NCBI GenBank assembly: GCA_903827075.1 | Contig: CAIKGX010000195.1 | Span: 1-13,037, forward strand | Direction of reading: 5' to 3' | DNA: 13,037 bases | From: an uncultured beta proteobacterium | GTDB taxonomy: Bacteria; Pseudomonadota; Gammaproteobacteria; Burkholderiales; Burkholderiaceae | Part shown: piece by piece, positions 1-6,877 of the stretch | How the letters are laid out: every line of letters starts with the position of its first letter | How positions within the stretch are numbered: the first letter of the stretch is position 1 | Notes under the pieces: model-generated | Database searches by the model: none | The model's input: only the letters and a program-made list of their open reading frames with translations | What the model was told of the DNA's origin: nothing | Position numbers and translations under genes: made by a program

Positions 1-1245
1 ACCACCTTGGATTACGGTTGTCACATCGTCAAAGTAACCTGTACCAACCTCTTGCTGATGGGATACAAATGTGTAACCACGATCACGAGCAGCAAATTCT
101 GGCTCTTGTACTTTTTCAATGTAAGCAGTCATACCACGCTGCATGTAATCTTGTGCCAAGTCAAACATGTTGTACCACATGGAGTGAATACCGGCGAGGG
201 TAATAAATTGATACTTGTAACCCATTGCACCTAATTCGCGTTGGAACTTCGCAATCGTTGCATCATCCAAGTTCTTCTTCCAGTTGAAAGATGGTGAACA
301 GTTGTATGCCAACATCTTGCCTGGGAACTTTGCGCGAATCGCTTCAGCAAACTGACGAGCAAACTCCAGATCAGGTGTACCTGTTTCACACCAAACCATA
401 TCGGCGTATGCAGCGTATGCCAAACCACGGGAGATTGCTTGATCTAAGCCCTTACGTGTTTTGTAGAAGCCCTCAGGTGTGCGCTCGCCTGTCAAGAATG
501 GCTTGTCGTTTTCATCGTAGTCAGATGTCAACAAGTCAGCGGCCTCAGCATCGGTACGCGCCAAAATGATGGTGGAAACACCCATTACGTCAGCAGCCAA
601 ACGTGCAGAGATCAATTTCTGAACTGACTCAGCGGTAGGCAACAATACCTTGCCACCTAAGTGACCGCATTTTTTAACAGAAGATAATTGGTCTTCGAAG
701 TGAACACCAGCAGCACCCTGCTTGATCAATGCTTTGCTCAATTCAAATGCATTTAATACACCACCAAAACCAGCTTCAGCGTCAGCAACGATTGGGGCAA
801 AATATTCGATATAAGCAGCATCGCCCTTATTAACCCCTCTTGCAGTTTGAATTTCATCCGCGCGTTGGAATGAGTTGTTAATACGCTCAACCATCTTAGG
901 AACTGAATCTACTGGATATAAAGATTGGTCTGGATACATTGCTGCATAAGAGTTACCGTCAGCGGCTACTTGCCAGCCTGACAAGTAAATAGCCTGAACA
1001 CCAGCTTTCACTTGCTGCATTGCTTGACCACCGGTCAAAGCACCTAAACAGTTAACGTATGCTTCATTATTTACCAAGTCCCAGAGTCTTTCGGCTCCAT
1101 GCTTAGCCAATGTATGCTCAATCTTTAATGAACCACGCAGACGTACAACGTCTTCTGCTGTGTAGCCACGGGTAATACCCTTCCAACGTGGGTTGGTATC
1201 CCAATCTTTTTGAATTGCTGCGATTTCTGCTTTGCGATCTGACAT
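1..1245 (-). CDS. aceA: Isocitrate lyase, 3' end cut by the window edge
   Basis: Isocitrate lyase splits isocitrate into glyoxylate and succinate, the first step of the cytoplasmic glyoxylate shunt that lets cells grow on acetate and fatty acids. The minus frame is open from ATG at 1245 to base 1, giving 415 residues. It shows the family's active-site KKCGH at residues 191-195 (catalytic Cys193), SGWQVAADGN at 89-98, the metal-site stretch VADAEAGFGG at 153-162, and HFEDQ at 182-186. The visible end, DDVTTVIQGG, lies close to the usual C-terminus, so about 18 residues are missing. The start is supported by an AGGGAG ribosome site at 1252-1257, six bases upstream. The gene stands alone behind a 291-nt AT-rich gap, which suggests its own promoter. 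No frameshift or missing key residue was seen. Identification is very secure. Confidence 0.97.
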   Translation of the reverse strand, partial: MSDRKAEIAAIQKDWDTNPRWKGITRGYTAEDVVRLRGSLKIEHTLAKHGAERLWDLVNNEAYVNCLGALTGGQAMQQVKAGVQAIYLSGWQVAADGNSYAAMYPDQSLYPVDSVPKMVERINNSFQRADEIQTARGVNKGDAAYIEYFAPIVADAEAGFGGVLNAFELSKALIKQGAAGVHFEDQLSSVKKCGHLGGKVLLPTAESVQKLISARLAADVMGVSTIILARTDAEAADLLTSDYDENDKPFLTGERTPEGFYKTRKGLDQAISRGLAYAAYADMVWCETGTPDLEFARQFAEAIRAKFPGKMLAYNCSPSFNWKKNLDDATIAKFQRELGAMGYKYQFITLAGIHSMWYNMFDLAQDYMQRGMTAYIEKVQEPEFAARDRGYTFVSHQQEVGTGYFDDVTTVIQGG

Positions 1246-1251
1246 GTTTTT

Positions 1252-1257
1252 CTCCCT
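1252..1257 (-). promoter_or_regulatory. Ribosome binding site of aceA
   Basis: On the minus strand AGGGAG precedes the aceA ATG by six bases, a strong Shine-Dalgarno match that fixes the start codon. It is clearer than at most other genes in this window, where upstream purine stretches are weak, in keeping with an enzyme that can be made in large amount. Confidence 0.75.
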
Positions 1258-1301
1258 AAGTTAAACAAGTACCTCTAATACGATGAAATATTGAGACTCT
1301 G

Positions 1302-1319
1302 AAGACTTATTCAAGTCTT
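1302..1319. repeat. Inverted repeat in the aceA leader
   Basis: AAGACTT and its exact complement AAGTCTT are separated by ATTC, giving a 7-bp stem with a 4-nt loop. It lies about 57 bases upstream of the aceA start and just downstream of the 12-bp palindrome at 1323-1334. It could be a regulator half-site pair or an mRNA leader hairpin; the sequence alone cannot decide. Confidence 0.45.
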
Positions 1320-1323
1320 ATGT

Positions 1324-1353
1324 CTTATATAAGAGTTTAGATACTTACAACAA
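1324..1353 (-). promoter_or_regulatory. Candidate aceA promoter overlapping a palindrome
   Basis: On the minus strand TTGTTG (1353-1348) is followed after 18 bases by TATAAG (1329-1324), a modest sigma-70-like pair giving a leader of roughly 75 nt before aceA. The -10 sits inside a perfect 12-bp palindrome, TCTTATATAAGA (1323-1334). The -35 match is only three of six, and the region is AT-rich enough for chance matches, so this is a weak call. Confidence 0.3.
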
Positions 1354-1368
1354 GCAAGCAAGAACTTT

Positions 1369-1399
1369 ATTGATAAATAATTAAATTATTTAAATCAAT
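1369..1399. repeat. AT-rich imperfect inverted repeat upstream of aceA
   Basis: ATTGAT+AAATAATT is mirrored by AATTATTT, a two-base bulge (AA), then ATCAAT. This gives 14 complementary positions around a one-base centre. It lies just upstream of the candidate aceA -35 element, where activators or repressors often bind. AT-rich sequence makes chance symmetry likely, so a function is only suggested. Confidence 0.35.
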
Positions 1400-1504
1400 A
1401 TAATCAGTAACTTAAATATTGTTTTTTATAATGTGGAATATATATCCACTGGGTGGAAGCCAATCACCAGACAATTGCTGCACTGCATTTTACGTATGGG
1501 AATG

Positions 1505-1525
1505 TCTTTTCACATTATGAAAAGA
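1505..1525 (-). terminator. Hairpin just after the MFS gene, possible transcript end
   Basis: TCTTTTCA and TGAAAAGA are exact complements around a 5-nt loop, giving an 8-bp stem that begins about 11 bases after the MFS stop codon. No run of T follows on the minus strand, so it is not a classical intrinsic terminator. It may be a 3'-end stabilising hairpin or a weak terminator. Confidence 0.3.
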
Positions 1526-1536
1526 TGATGGTTAAT

Positions 1537-2775
1537 TTAGCGGACTTTAGTCTCAGTGATGGTAGCAACCTTAAATCCAGTCAAAATAATCATTAACTGA
1601 AGTAGGGCAACCCCAATAAATATGAGCTTAGGTAGGCCAATATCCATGAAGACGCCAAATACTAGCGGGCTTAAGGCGGCGCCCAAATCGATCCCCGAAT
1701 ACACAATGCCATACACCCTTCCAGATGAACCTGAGGGGGTCGCACTACGAATCATCAAGTCGCGTGAAGGTGCAGCAATACCCAGGCCAAGTCCAATAAC
1801 CATAAAGGCCATCACAATGATTTCTGTAGGCACCAAGCCTGTGGCCAATAAAAGACCCATGACGATATTGACGGTAAAGCAGATCGTAATAATTCGTTCT
1901 GGCACCTTGATCCGTGTAGCTAGATAAGCGCCTAACAACATGCCGCCTGCTCCACCCATAGACATGAGGGTTAAGTAGTAATTTCCTGAGCTGACAGCCA
2001 GCTCATAGATTTCAAAGAGTGCAGTAGGGGCAAATGATTGAAGGCCAGTAGTTGCTGCCATGCTAAAGAAAAAGAAGATCCAGCAAAGCCAAACTGCTGG
2101 CAGCTTCAAAAACCCAAAGGTACTCATGGGTGCACCAGTTGGATTATTGCCAGCATGGTCTATTTTTGACTCTTCCCGTCTTGCCTGAACGTCATCAACT
2201 AAGCGCGCACGACCAACCCAAAGGATTACCAGAATCAGTGCTTCAAGAACGGCAGCGGATAAAAATGCAATCCGCCAATCTGCAACTGTTGCCACAGCCA
2301 CCATAAATGCTGGCGCAGCAGCCCAACCAAGATAGCCTGTTACGCCATGGATAGAATAGGCGTAAGGTAAATTGGGTGGGGAAATTTTATGATTGATTAA
2401 GGTGTAATCCACTGGATGGAATATGCCATTCCCACATCCTGCAATGACTGCTCCCAAAACCAACATGGCATAACCATTGCTTTGTGAGTAGGTTAGCGCT
2501 GCCAAAGCAAGCAAACCAACCCCAGCAAAAAGAACGGGGCGAGCGCCAATGCGATCTACCAAGAACCCAGAAGCGGCTTGAACAATGCACGAGACCACGA
2601 AGAAGATGGTCATCAGTAAACCGAGCTCGGCATAGTTAAAGCCGAACTCCGCCTTCAACCATGGGAACATGGGTGGCAGAATTAAATGGAAAAAATGAGA
2701 GCTGCCGTGAGCCAGGCTAATAAGACCAACAACCCGGACATCACTAGCACGCCTACTTAGTAGCGCATCAGTCAT
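1537..2775 (-). CDS. MFS transporter, 12 membrane helices
   Basis: Inner-membrane transporter of the major facilitator superfamily; the substrate is not known. The 412 residues show two six-helix halves (about 12-190 and 222-402) joined by a charged loop at 190-220, ending in a short cytoplasmic tail. The loop after helix 2 carries the MFS signature as GFLVDRIGARP (70-80). The stretch GNGIFHP (115-121) and the following SIHGVTGYLG (141-150) recall the fosmidomycin-resistance (Fsr-like) efflux branch, but that is only a resemblance. The second half has PSRDL and SGRVYGIVYSGIDLG (351-365), the second-half equivalent of the helix 4-5 region. The start ATG at 2775 has only a weak ribosome site. 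It lies 49 nt behind clpB on the same strand and could be partly co-transcribed with it. Function, import or efflux, cannot be assigned. Confidence 0.88.
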   Translation of the reverse strand: MTDALLSRRASDVRVVGLISLAHGSSHFFHLILPPMFPWLKAEFGFNYAELGLLMTIFFVVSCIVQAASGFLVDRIGARPVLFAGVGLLALAALTYSQSNGYAMLVLGAVIAGCGNGIFHPVDYTLINHKISPPNLPYAYSIHGVTGYLGWAAAPAFMVAVATVADWRIAFLSAAVLEALILVILWVGRARLVDDVQARREESKIDHAGNNPTGAPMSTFGFLKLPAVWLCWIFFFFSMAATTGLQSFAPTALFEIYELAVSSGNYYLTLMSMGGAGGMLLGAYLATRIKVPERIITICFTVNIVMGLLLATGLVPTEIIVMAFMVIGLGLGIAAPSRDLMIRSATPSGSSGRVYGIVYSGIDLGAALSPLVFGVFMDIGLPKLIFIGVALLQLMIILTGFKVATITETKVR

Positions 2776-2792
2776 GTACCGAGTTTACTGGC

Positions 2793-2808
2793 GCAGGAAA
2801 ATTCCTGC
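2793..2808. repeat. Short hairpin between clpB and the MFS gene
   Basis: GCAGGAA and TTCCTGC flank a two-base centre, giving a nearly perfect 16-bp palindrome in the 49-nt spacer after clpB. As RNA it would pair five bases around a six-base loop. No T-run follows in the direction of clpB transcription, so termination is doubtful. The ten bases GGCGCAGGAA at 2790-2799 recur in the hairpin at 5841-5860. Confidence 0.4.
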
Positions 2809-2824
2809 AGATGTTGCTACTACC

Positions 2825-5419
2825 TTACTTAGTAAAGCTAAAGTGGCCTTGCTTATCAATGCTCACCGGAACAGTATCCTTAGGGCCAAACTTACCCTCT
2901 AAAATCATCTTAGATACTGGGTTCTCAATATATTGTTGAATAGCCCGCTTGAGCGGTCTTGCACCGAATACCGGATCAAATCCCACTTCTGCGATCTTAT
3001 CCAGAGCAGCGTCGCTCACTTCAAGCTGCATATCAATCTTAGCCAGGCGATCCGACAAGTTCTTAAGTAGGATTTTTGCAATATTGGCGATATTGCCTTT
3101 GTCCAAACCATGGAACACTACGATTTCATCAATTCGGTTTAAGAACTCGGGGCGGAAATGACTCTTTAACTCTTCAAATACTGCCTCTTTGATCTCTAGT
3201 TGCTTCTTACCAACCATCGACTGAATGAGATGCGATCCGATGTTGCTAGTCATCACAATCACCGTGTTCTTAAAGTCCACTGTACGGCCTTGACCATCAG
3301 TTAAGCGGCCATCATCCAGCACTTGTAAGAGCACGTTAAAGACATCGGGATGCGCTTTCTCAATTTCATCAAAGAGAATGACGCTATAAGGATGACGGCG
3401 TACTTGTTCGGTTAAATAACCACCCTCTTCGTAACCAACATAGCCTGGAGGTGCACCAATTAAGCGGGCAACACTATGCTTTTCCATGAACTCACTCATA
3501 TCAATCCGAATGAGATGGTCTTCACTATCGAATAGAAAGCCAGCCAAAGCTTTGCAAAGCTCGGTCTTACCAACGCCAGTAGGCCCCAAGAATAAGAATG
3601 ACCCATAAGGGCGATGCTCTTCAGAAAGGCCGGCACGGGAACGACGAATCGCATCGGATACTGCACGAATCGCCTCCTCCTGACCCACTACCCGTTTATG
3701 GAGCAACTCTTCCATCTTGAGCAATTTATCGCGCTCTCCCTGCATCATTTTGGATACCGGAATACCCGTTGCACGTGATACTACTTCGGCAATCTCTTCG
3801 GCGCCCACTTGGGTTCGCAGAAGCTTATTCTTGACTACACCATCTTTATCGCTCTTAGCCTCAGCAGCGGCTGCAGACTTGAGCTTCGCTTCTAACTCAG
3901 GCAACTTTCCGTATTGCAACTCAGCAACTTGCTCTAACTTACCCTCGCGCTGTAACTTATTAATATCTGCACGCACCTTTTCAATCTCTTCCTTCAGATG
4001 TGCAGCCCCCAAAACAGCACCTTTTTCTGCTTTCCAGATTTCTTCTAGATCAGCGTACTCGGCACCCAAGCGTTTGATTTCGTCTTCGATTAAAGACAGG
4101 CGTTTTTGTGAAGCCTCATCTTTTTCTTTTTTGACTGCTTCGCGCTCAATCTTGAGTTGAATGAGGCGACGCTCTAACTTATCCATCACCTCTGGCTTAG
4201 AATCAATCTCCATCCGAATGCGGGAGCCTGCCTCATCAATCAAATCAATTGCCTTATCTGGCAAGAAACGATCGGTAATGTAGCGATGTGAGAGTTCTGC
4301 AGCAGCCACAATCGCAGGGTCGGTGATTTCAATACCATGGTGAAGCTCATAACGCTCTTGCAAACCACGCAAGATCGCAATCGTTGCTTCTACACTAGGC
4401 TCTTCCACCATTACTTTTTGGAAGCGGCGCTCCAGTGCGGCGTCTTTTTCAATGTACTTACGATACTCATCTAGGGTTGTTGCGCCGATACAATGCAATT
4501 CGCCACGAGCTAACGCAGGTTTCAGCATATTGCCAGCATCCATCGCACCTTCACCCTTACCAGCCCCCACCATCGTATGAATCTCATCTATAAAGATAAT
4601 GGTTTGACCTTCATCTTTAGCAACATCGCTCAGAACAGCCTTAAGCCGCTCTTCAAATTCGCCACGGTACTTGGCACCAGCCAACAACAAAGCCATATCC
4701 AAAACTAAAACGCGTTTGTTTTTGAGCGTTTCAGGCACTTCGCCATTGACGATACGTTGAGCTAAACCCTCAACGATCGCAGTCTTACCTACACCTGGCT
4801 CACCAATAAGCACGGGGTTGTTTTTGCCTCGACGCTGCAAAATCTGAATGGTGCGACGAATTTCATCATCGCGACCAATAACGGGATCTAATTTACCCAT
4901 GCGCGCACGCTCAGTTACATCGATAGTGTATTTTTTCAAGGCTTCACGTTGACCTTCAGCATCGGCACTATTCACTGATTCTCCTCCGCGCACTAAATCA
5001 ATAGCCGCTTCTAATGATTTACGATTCAATCCATTCTCACGGGCAATCTTACCGAGCTCGCCTTTGTCATCTGCCACTACTAATAAGAACAACTCGCCTG
5101 CGATAAATTGATCGCCTCGCTTATTGGCTTCTTTTTCTGTCAAATTAAACCAATTACTTAAATCGCGACCAACCTGCACTTCACCACTAGTGCCCTGTAC
5201 TTCAGGTAGATTGCTAATGAGTTTTTCAGTAGCCTTTTCTAAACCCGGGACATTGACACCGGCCCGAGTTAATAGACTCTTAGCACCACCATCAGAATCC
5301 CGCAACATAGCCAGCAATAAATGGGCTGGTTCAATATATTGATTATCTTTAGCTATAGCCAAGCTTTGCGCTTCGCTCAGCGCCTCTTGAAATTTGGTTG
5401 TTAATTTATCTATTCTCAT
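2825..5419 (-). CDS. clpB: ATP-dependent disaggregase ClpB
   Basis: ClpB is a cytoplasmic hexameric AAA+ chaperone that works with DnaK to pull proteins out of aggregates after heat stress. The protein is full length at 864 residues. It has an N-terminal Clp repeat domain (about 1-145) and a first ATPase domain with Walker A GEPGVGKT (206-213), pore loop KYRG (250-253), Walker B IIFIDE (274-279) and arginine fingers Arg331-Arg332. A coiled-coil middle domain spans about 400-530 and distinguishes ClpB from ClpA and ClpC. The second ATPase domain has Walker A GPTGVGKT (612-619), pore loop GYVGYE (659-664), Walker B VILFDE (680-685) and sensor-2 GARPLKR (819-825). The ATG at 5419, giving MRIDKLTTKF, matches the family start. 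The upstream in-frame start at 5464 would add 15 unlikely residues. A sigma-32-type promoter lies about 70-100 nt upstream. Confidence 0.98.
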   Translation of the reverse strand: MRIDKLTTKFQEALSEAQSLAIAKDNQYIEPAHLLLAMLRDSDGGAKSLLTRAGVNVPGLEKATEKLISNLPEVQGTSGEVQVGRDLSNWFNLTEKEANKRGDQFIAGELFLLVVADDKGELGKIARENGLNRKSLEAAIDLVRGGESVNSADAEGQREALKKYTIDVTERARMGKLDPVIGRDDEIRRTIQILQRRGKNNPVLIGEPGVGKTAIVEGLAQRIVNGEVPETLKNKRVLVLDMALLLAGAKYRGEFEERLKAVLSDVAKDEGQTIIFIDEIHTMVGAGKGEGAMDAGNMLKPALARGELHCIGATTLDEYRKYIEKDAALERRFQKVMVEEPSVEATIAILRGLQERYELHHGIEITDPAIVAAAELSHRYITDRFLPDKAIDLIDEAGSRIRMEIDSKPEVMDKLERRLIQLKIEREAVKKEKDEASQKRLSLIEDEIKRLGAEYADLEEIWKAEKGAVLGAAHLKEEIEKVRADINKLQREGKLEQVAELQYGKLPELEAKLKSAAAAEAKSDKDGVVKNKLLRTQVGAEEIAEVVSRATGIPVSKMMQGERDKLLKMEELLHKRVVGQEEAIRAVSDAIRRSRAGLSEEHRPYGSFLFLGPTGVGKTELCKALAGFLFDSEDHLIRIDMSEFMEKHSVARLIGAPPGYVGYEEGGYLTEQVRRHPYSVILFDEIEKAHPDVFNVLLQVLDDGRLTDGQGRTVDFKNTVIVMTSNIGSHLIQSMVGKKQLEIKEAVFEELKSHFRPEFLNRIDEIVVFHGLDKGNIANIAKILLKNLSDRLAKIDMQLEVSDAALDKIAEVGFDPVFGARPLKRAIQQYIENPVSKMILEGKFGPKDTVPVSIDKQGHFSFTK

Positions 5420-5487
5420 TTTTCTACCCAATGTCCAAATAAATTGATTTATTCCGTCACGCACAAGGGTGACTATCTATCTATAGA

Positions 5488-5517
5488 ATATAAGGGCAAT
5501 GTGACATATTTCAAGGG
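5488..5517 (-). promoter_or_regulatory. Heat-shock (sigma-32 type) promoter of clpB
   Basis: On the minus strand CCCTTGAAA (5517-5509) is followed after 12 bases by CCCTTATAT (5496-5488). This closely fits the known RpoH pattern of CTTGAA, a 13-base spacer, then a C-rich element running into TAT. Transcription would begin near 5480, giving a leader of about 60 nt before the clpB ATG. clpB is a classic RpoH target, so place and pattern agree. The promoter overlaps the 5' extension of the divergent GIY-YIG frame. Confidence 0.75.
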
Positions 5518-5551
5518 TTTGCACCCTTTTTTAAGCGAATTTATCCTGATT

Positions 5552-5791
5552 TTGACCTGGCTTGTCTACCTCCTCGAATGCGCTGATGGCAGTTTTTATG
5601 CTGGCATTACCAATAGACTGGAACATCGCCTGGCAGCCCATAACTCAGGGGAAGGCGCTCGTTATACGAGATCTCGCAGACCAGTCATCCTCTTAGCCAC
5701 CCAGGAGCACCTCAATCGATCTGAGGCCTCCAAGGCGGAAGCTAGATTGAAGAAATTGCCGAGATCTGAGAAGCTGGGGTTTTTTGTATAA
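5552..5791 (+). CDS. Small GIY-YIG domain protein (UPF0213-like)
   Basis: A 79-residue protein that is almost entirely a GIY-YIG nuclease fold. VYLL near residues 5-8 and YAGIT at 16-20 correspond to the two parts of the signature. Arg22 and Arg26 lie on the following helix, and Glu63 in KAEARLKKL sits where the family's metal-binding glutamate is expected. Small stand-alone proteins of this family (YhbQ/UPF0213 type) are thought to be structure-specific DNA endonucleases; the role here is unproven. The start is uncertain: TTG at 5552 gives the usual MTWLVYLLE beginning. GTG at 5501, preceded by AAGGG, would add 17 residues, but that AAGGG is part of the clpB promoter. TTG at 5444 would overlap the clpB control region. 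The gene is divergent from clpB and convergent with the DUF4239 gene. Confidence 0.85.
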   Translation: MTWLVYLLECADGSFYAGITNRLEHRLAAHNSGEGARYTRSRRPVILLATQEHLNRSEASKAEARLKKLPRSEKLGFFV

Positions 5792-5844
5792 ATCTGACGA
5801 GAAACACAACGATTTTGAATCTGATTCACTCAGTAAATAAGGCG

Positions 5845-5860
5845 CAGGAAGTAACTCCTG
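5845..5860. repeat. Short hairpin between the convergent GIY-YIG and DUF4239 genes
   Basis: CAGGA and TCCTG are exact complements around a 6-nt loop in the 93-nt gap between two convergent genes. It could help end either transcript, but neither strand shows a following T-run. GGCGCAGGAA at 5841-5850 is identical to 2790-2799, where it also forms a hairpin. The rest of the gap shows no other feature except GAATC-T-GATTC at 5817-5827. Confidence 0.35.
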
Positions 5861-5884
5861 AACAATTGTCTTTAAACCAATGCC

Positions 5885-6676
5885 TTACTGTTTTTGAATA
5901 ATTGCAATAGATTCCAGTGTTTTTTGAAATGGAGTGGACTGAATAGCGCTAGGCCCCCAAAATGGGTTGTCCAAGAGCGCCAGCAGGAAGAACATTACTC
6001 CAAGAGATCCCCCGACTAAGGCCATCATTACGGCATGAATACGTATATTTCGTGTTTTAAAAAAAGCTGAAAACAGAATTAGAAATAATGCTGAGAGGAC
6101 GAGAGCTCCCCACATCGGCTTCTCAATATACGAATTTGCATTTTCGATTCGATTTCTGCGTAAATCTCTATAGGTAGAGAACAAACGTAAGCCTTCATTG
6201 TGAACGGCAAAGCCGTCCAAAGTTGTTGGCTTATGGTTAAGGAATAGTGAATTAATGCGGTCTAATTTCTTAAAGGTATCTACATCAAATTCTTTTTCAC
6301 CGAGAGTTGGCCACTCTTGATTGATTACTGCTTTAGTGTAGCTAATGACTTCTTCTTGGCCAACTTTCTTGGTTTCGCTGGGATAGGCCCCTAGAATTTG
6401 GTATAGATCAAATAGTGTATGTGCCTCTTTTGAAACGCTATCACTGACAGCGTTATGGTTTTGCCAAGCAGCTACCGTGACAAAAGCAAATATGAAGCCA
6501 ACCAAGGTTGGCATTGTATTGGCGAAAATAGTGCCAAAGATTCCACCATCGCGTAGATTCAACCAGGTGCAATATTTCTGAATAAGAAAAAAACAAATTA
6601 AGCTCAATGCAACAGAGACTACCAACAGAAGCATGAGGAGAGAAATTTCAGATAGGCTGGCAATAAAAGGTGTCAT
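5885..6676 (-). CDS. DUF4239 (bestrophin-like domain) membrane protein
   Basis: A 263-residue inner-membrane protein of unknown function that I place in the DUF4239, or bestrophin-like domain, group. It has two membrane helices at about 10-32 and 50-70, a soluble middle of about 115 residues, and two helices at about 188-206 and 212-236. Family-like features are the short charged helix after the second membrane segment (QNHNAVSDSVSKEAHTLFDL, 72-91), the EWP motif at 121-123, and LDNPFWG at 235-241 after the last helix, where relatives have a similar LD-P-F-G motif. The name comes from similarity to bestrophin channels, but channel activity is not established. The ATG at 6676 has no clear ribosome site and lies 9 nt after the stop of a small ORF, so translational coupling is possible. 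Its promoter is not evident. Confidence 0.8.
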   Translation of the reverse strand: MTPFIASLSEISLLMLLLVVSVALSLICFFLIQKYCTWLNLRDGGIFGTIFANTMPTLVGFIFAFVTVAAWQNHNAVSDSVSKEAHTLFDLYQILGAYPSETKKVGQEEVISYTKAVINQEWPTLGEKEFDVDTFKKLDRINSLFLNHKPTTLDGFAVHNEGLRLFSTYRDLRRNRIENANSYIEKPMWGALVLSALFLILFSAFFKTRNIRIHAVMMALVGGSLGVMFFLLALLDNPFWGPSAIQSTPFQKTLESIAIIQKQ

Positions 6677-6685
6677 GTTTTGTAA

Positions 6686-6859
6686 TTATTCGGTTGAAAT
6701 AAGCAGTTCTGCCTCATTATCTCCATATTTAAATTTGCTTTGCAATTTAATTTTCGACAATTTAATTCCCTGACTGCCTGGTCCTGTCGATACCCAAAGA
6801 CATAAGACATCGGTTGGACTGAAAATCTTAATTGATTTTGCCATTACCGCTTTTGGCAT
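6686..6859 (-). CDS. Possible small ORF of 57 codons, in frame after moaE
   Basis: Between moaE and the DUF4239 gene the minus strand holds an ATG-started frame of 57 codons ending in TAA at 6686. The product begins MPKAVMAKSIKIF and includes a middle stretch WVSTGPGSQGIKL; it is Lys-rich, has no membrane segment and matches no family I recognise. Codon choice looks natural. The ATG lies 21 bases after the moaE stop in the same reading frame, so the frame runs as a continuation of moaE past TAA. It ends 9 nt before the next start. No good ribosome site precedes the ATG; GAGG at the moaE end is over 20 nt away. It may be a genuine small gene, the remnant of a larger one, or a chance open frame in a 197-nt gap. 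Confidence 0.4.
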   Translation of the reverse strand: MPKAVMAKSIKIFSPTDVLCLWVSTGPGSQGIKLSKIKLQSKFKYGDNEAELLISTE

Positions 6860-6877
6860 TAAATAAATAAGAACAGC

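Larger units (their letters stand above)
1246..1536. other. AT-rich gap between the MFS gene and aceA
   Basis: This 291-nt stretch has no credible gene. It must hold the end of the MFS transcript and the start of the aceA transcript, since both genes run on the minus strand. It contains the aceA ribosome site, a candidate promoter and two inverted repeats, described separately. It also holds alternating GTGGA (1433-1437), TCCAC (1445-1449) and GTGGA (1453-1457), which could form two mutually exclusive 5-bp stems, and an 8-bp hairpin at 1505-1525. Confidence 0.6.

Noticed and set aside
291..569. Small open frames on both strands inside 1-600
   Set aside because: The minus frame of isocitrate lyase is continuous and conserved across this stretch, so these are shadows.
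1351..1362. CAAG repeated three times upstream of aceA
   Set aside because: Three short copies only; not enough to be a repeat array, and no spacer pattern of a CRISPR or iteron was seen.
3717..4160. 147-codon open frame on + opposite clpB
   Set aside because: It lies opposite the strongly conserved clpB coding frame, has low-complexity Ser-rich composition and no recognisable domain; a shadow frame.
5420..5464. Longer clpB beginning at 5464 with 15 extra residues
   Set aside because: ClpB proteins begin with the MRIDKLT-like start found at 5419. The extra stretch uses a non-ATG start and is part of the leader after the sigma-32 promoter.
5473..5484. CTAT repeated three times near the clpB transcription start
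   Set aside because: Only three copies; too short to call a phase-variable repeat, and explained by AT-rich promoter DNA.
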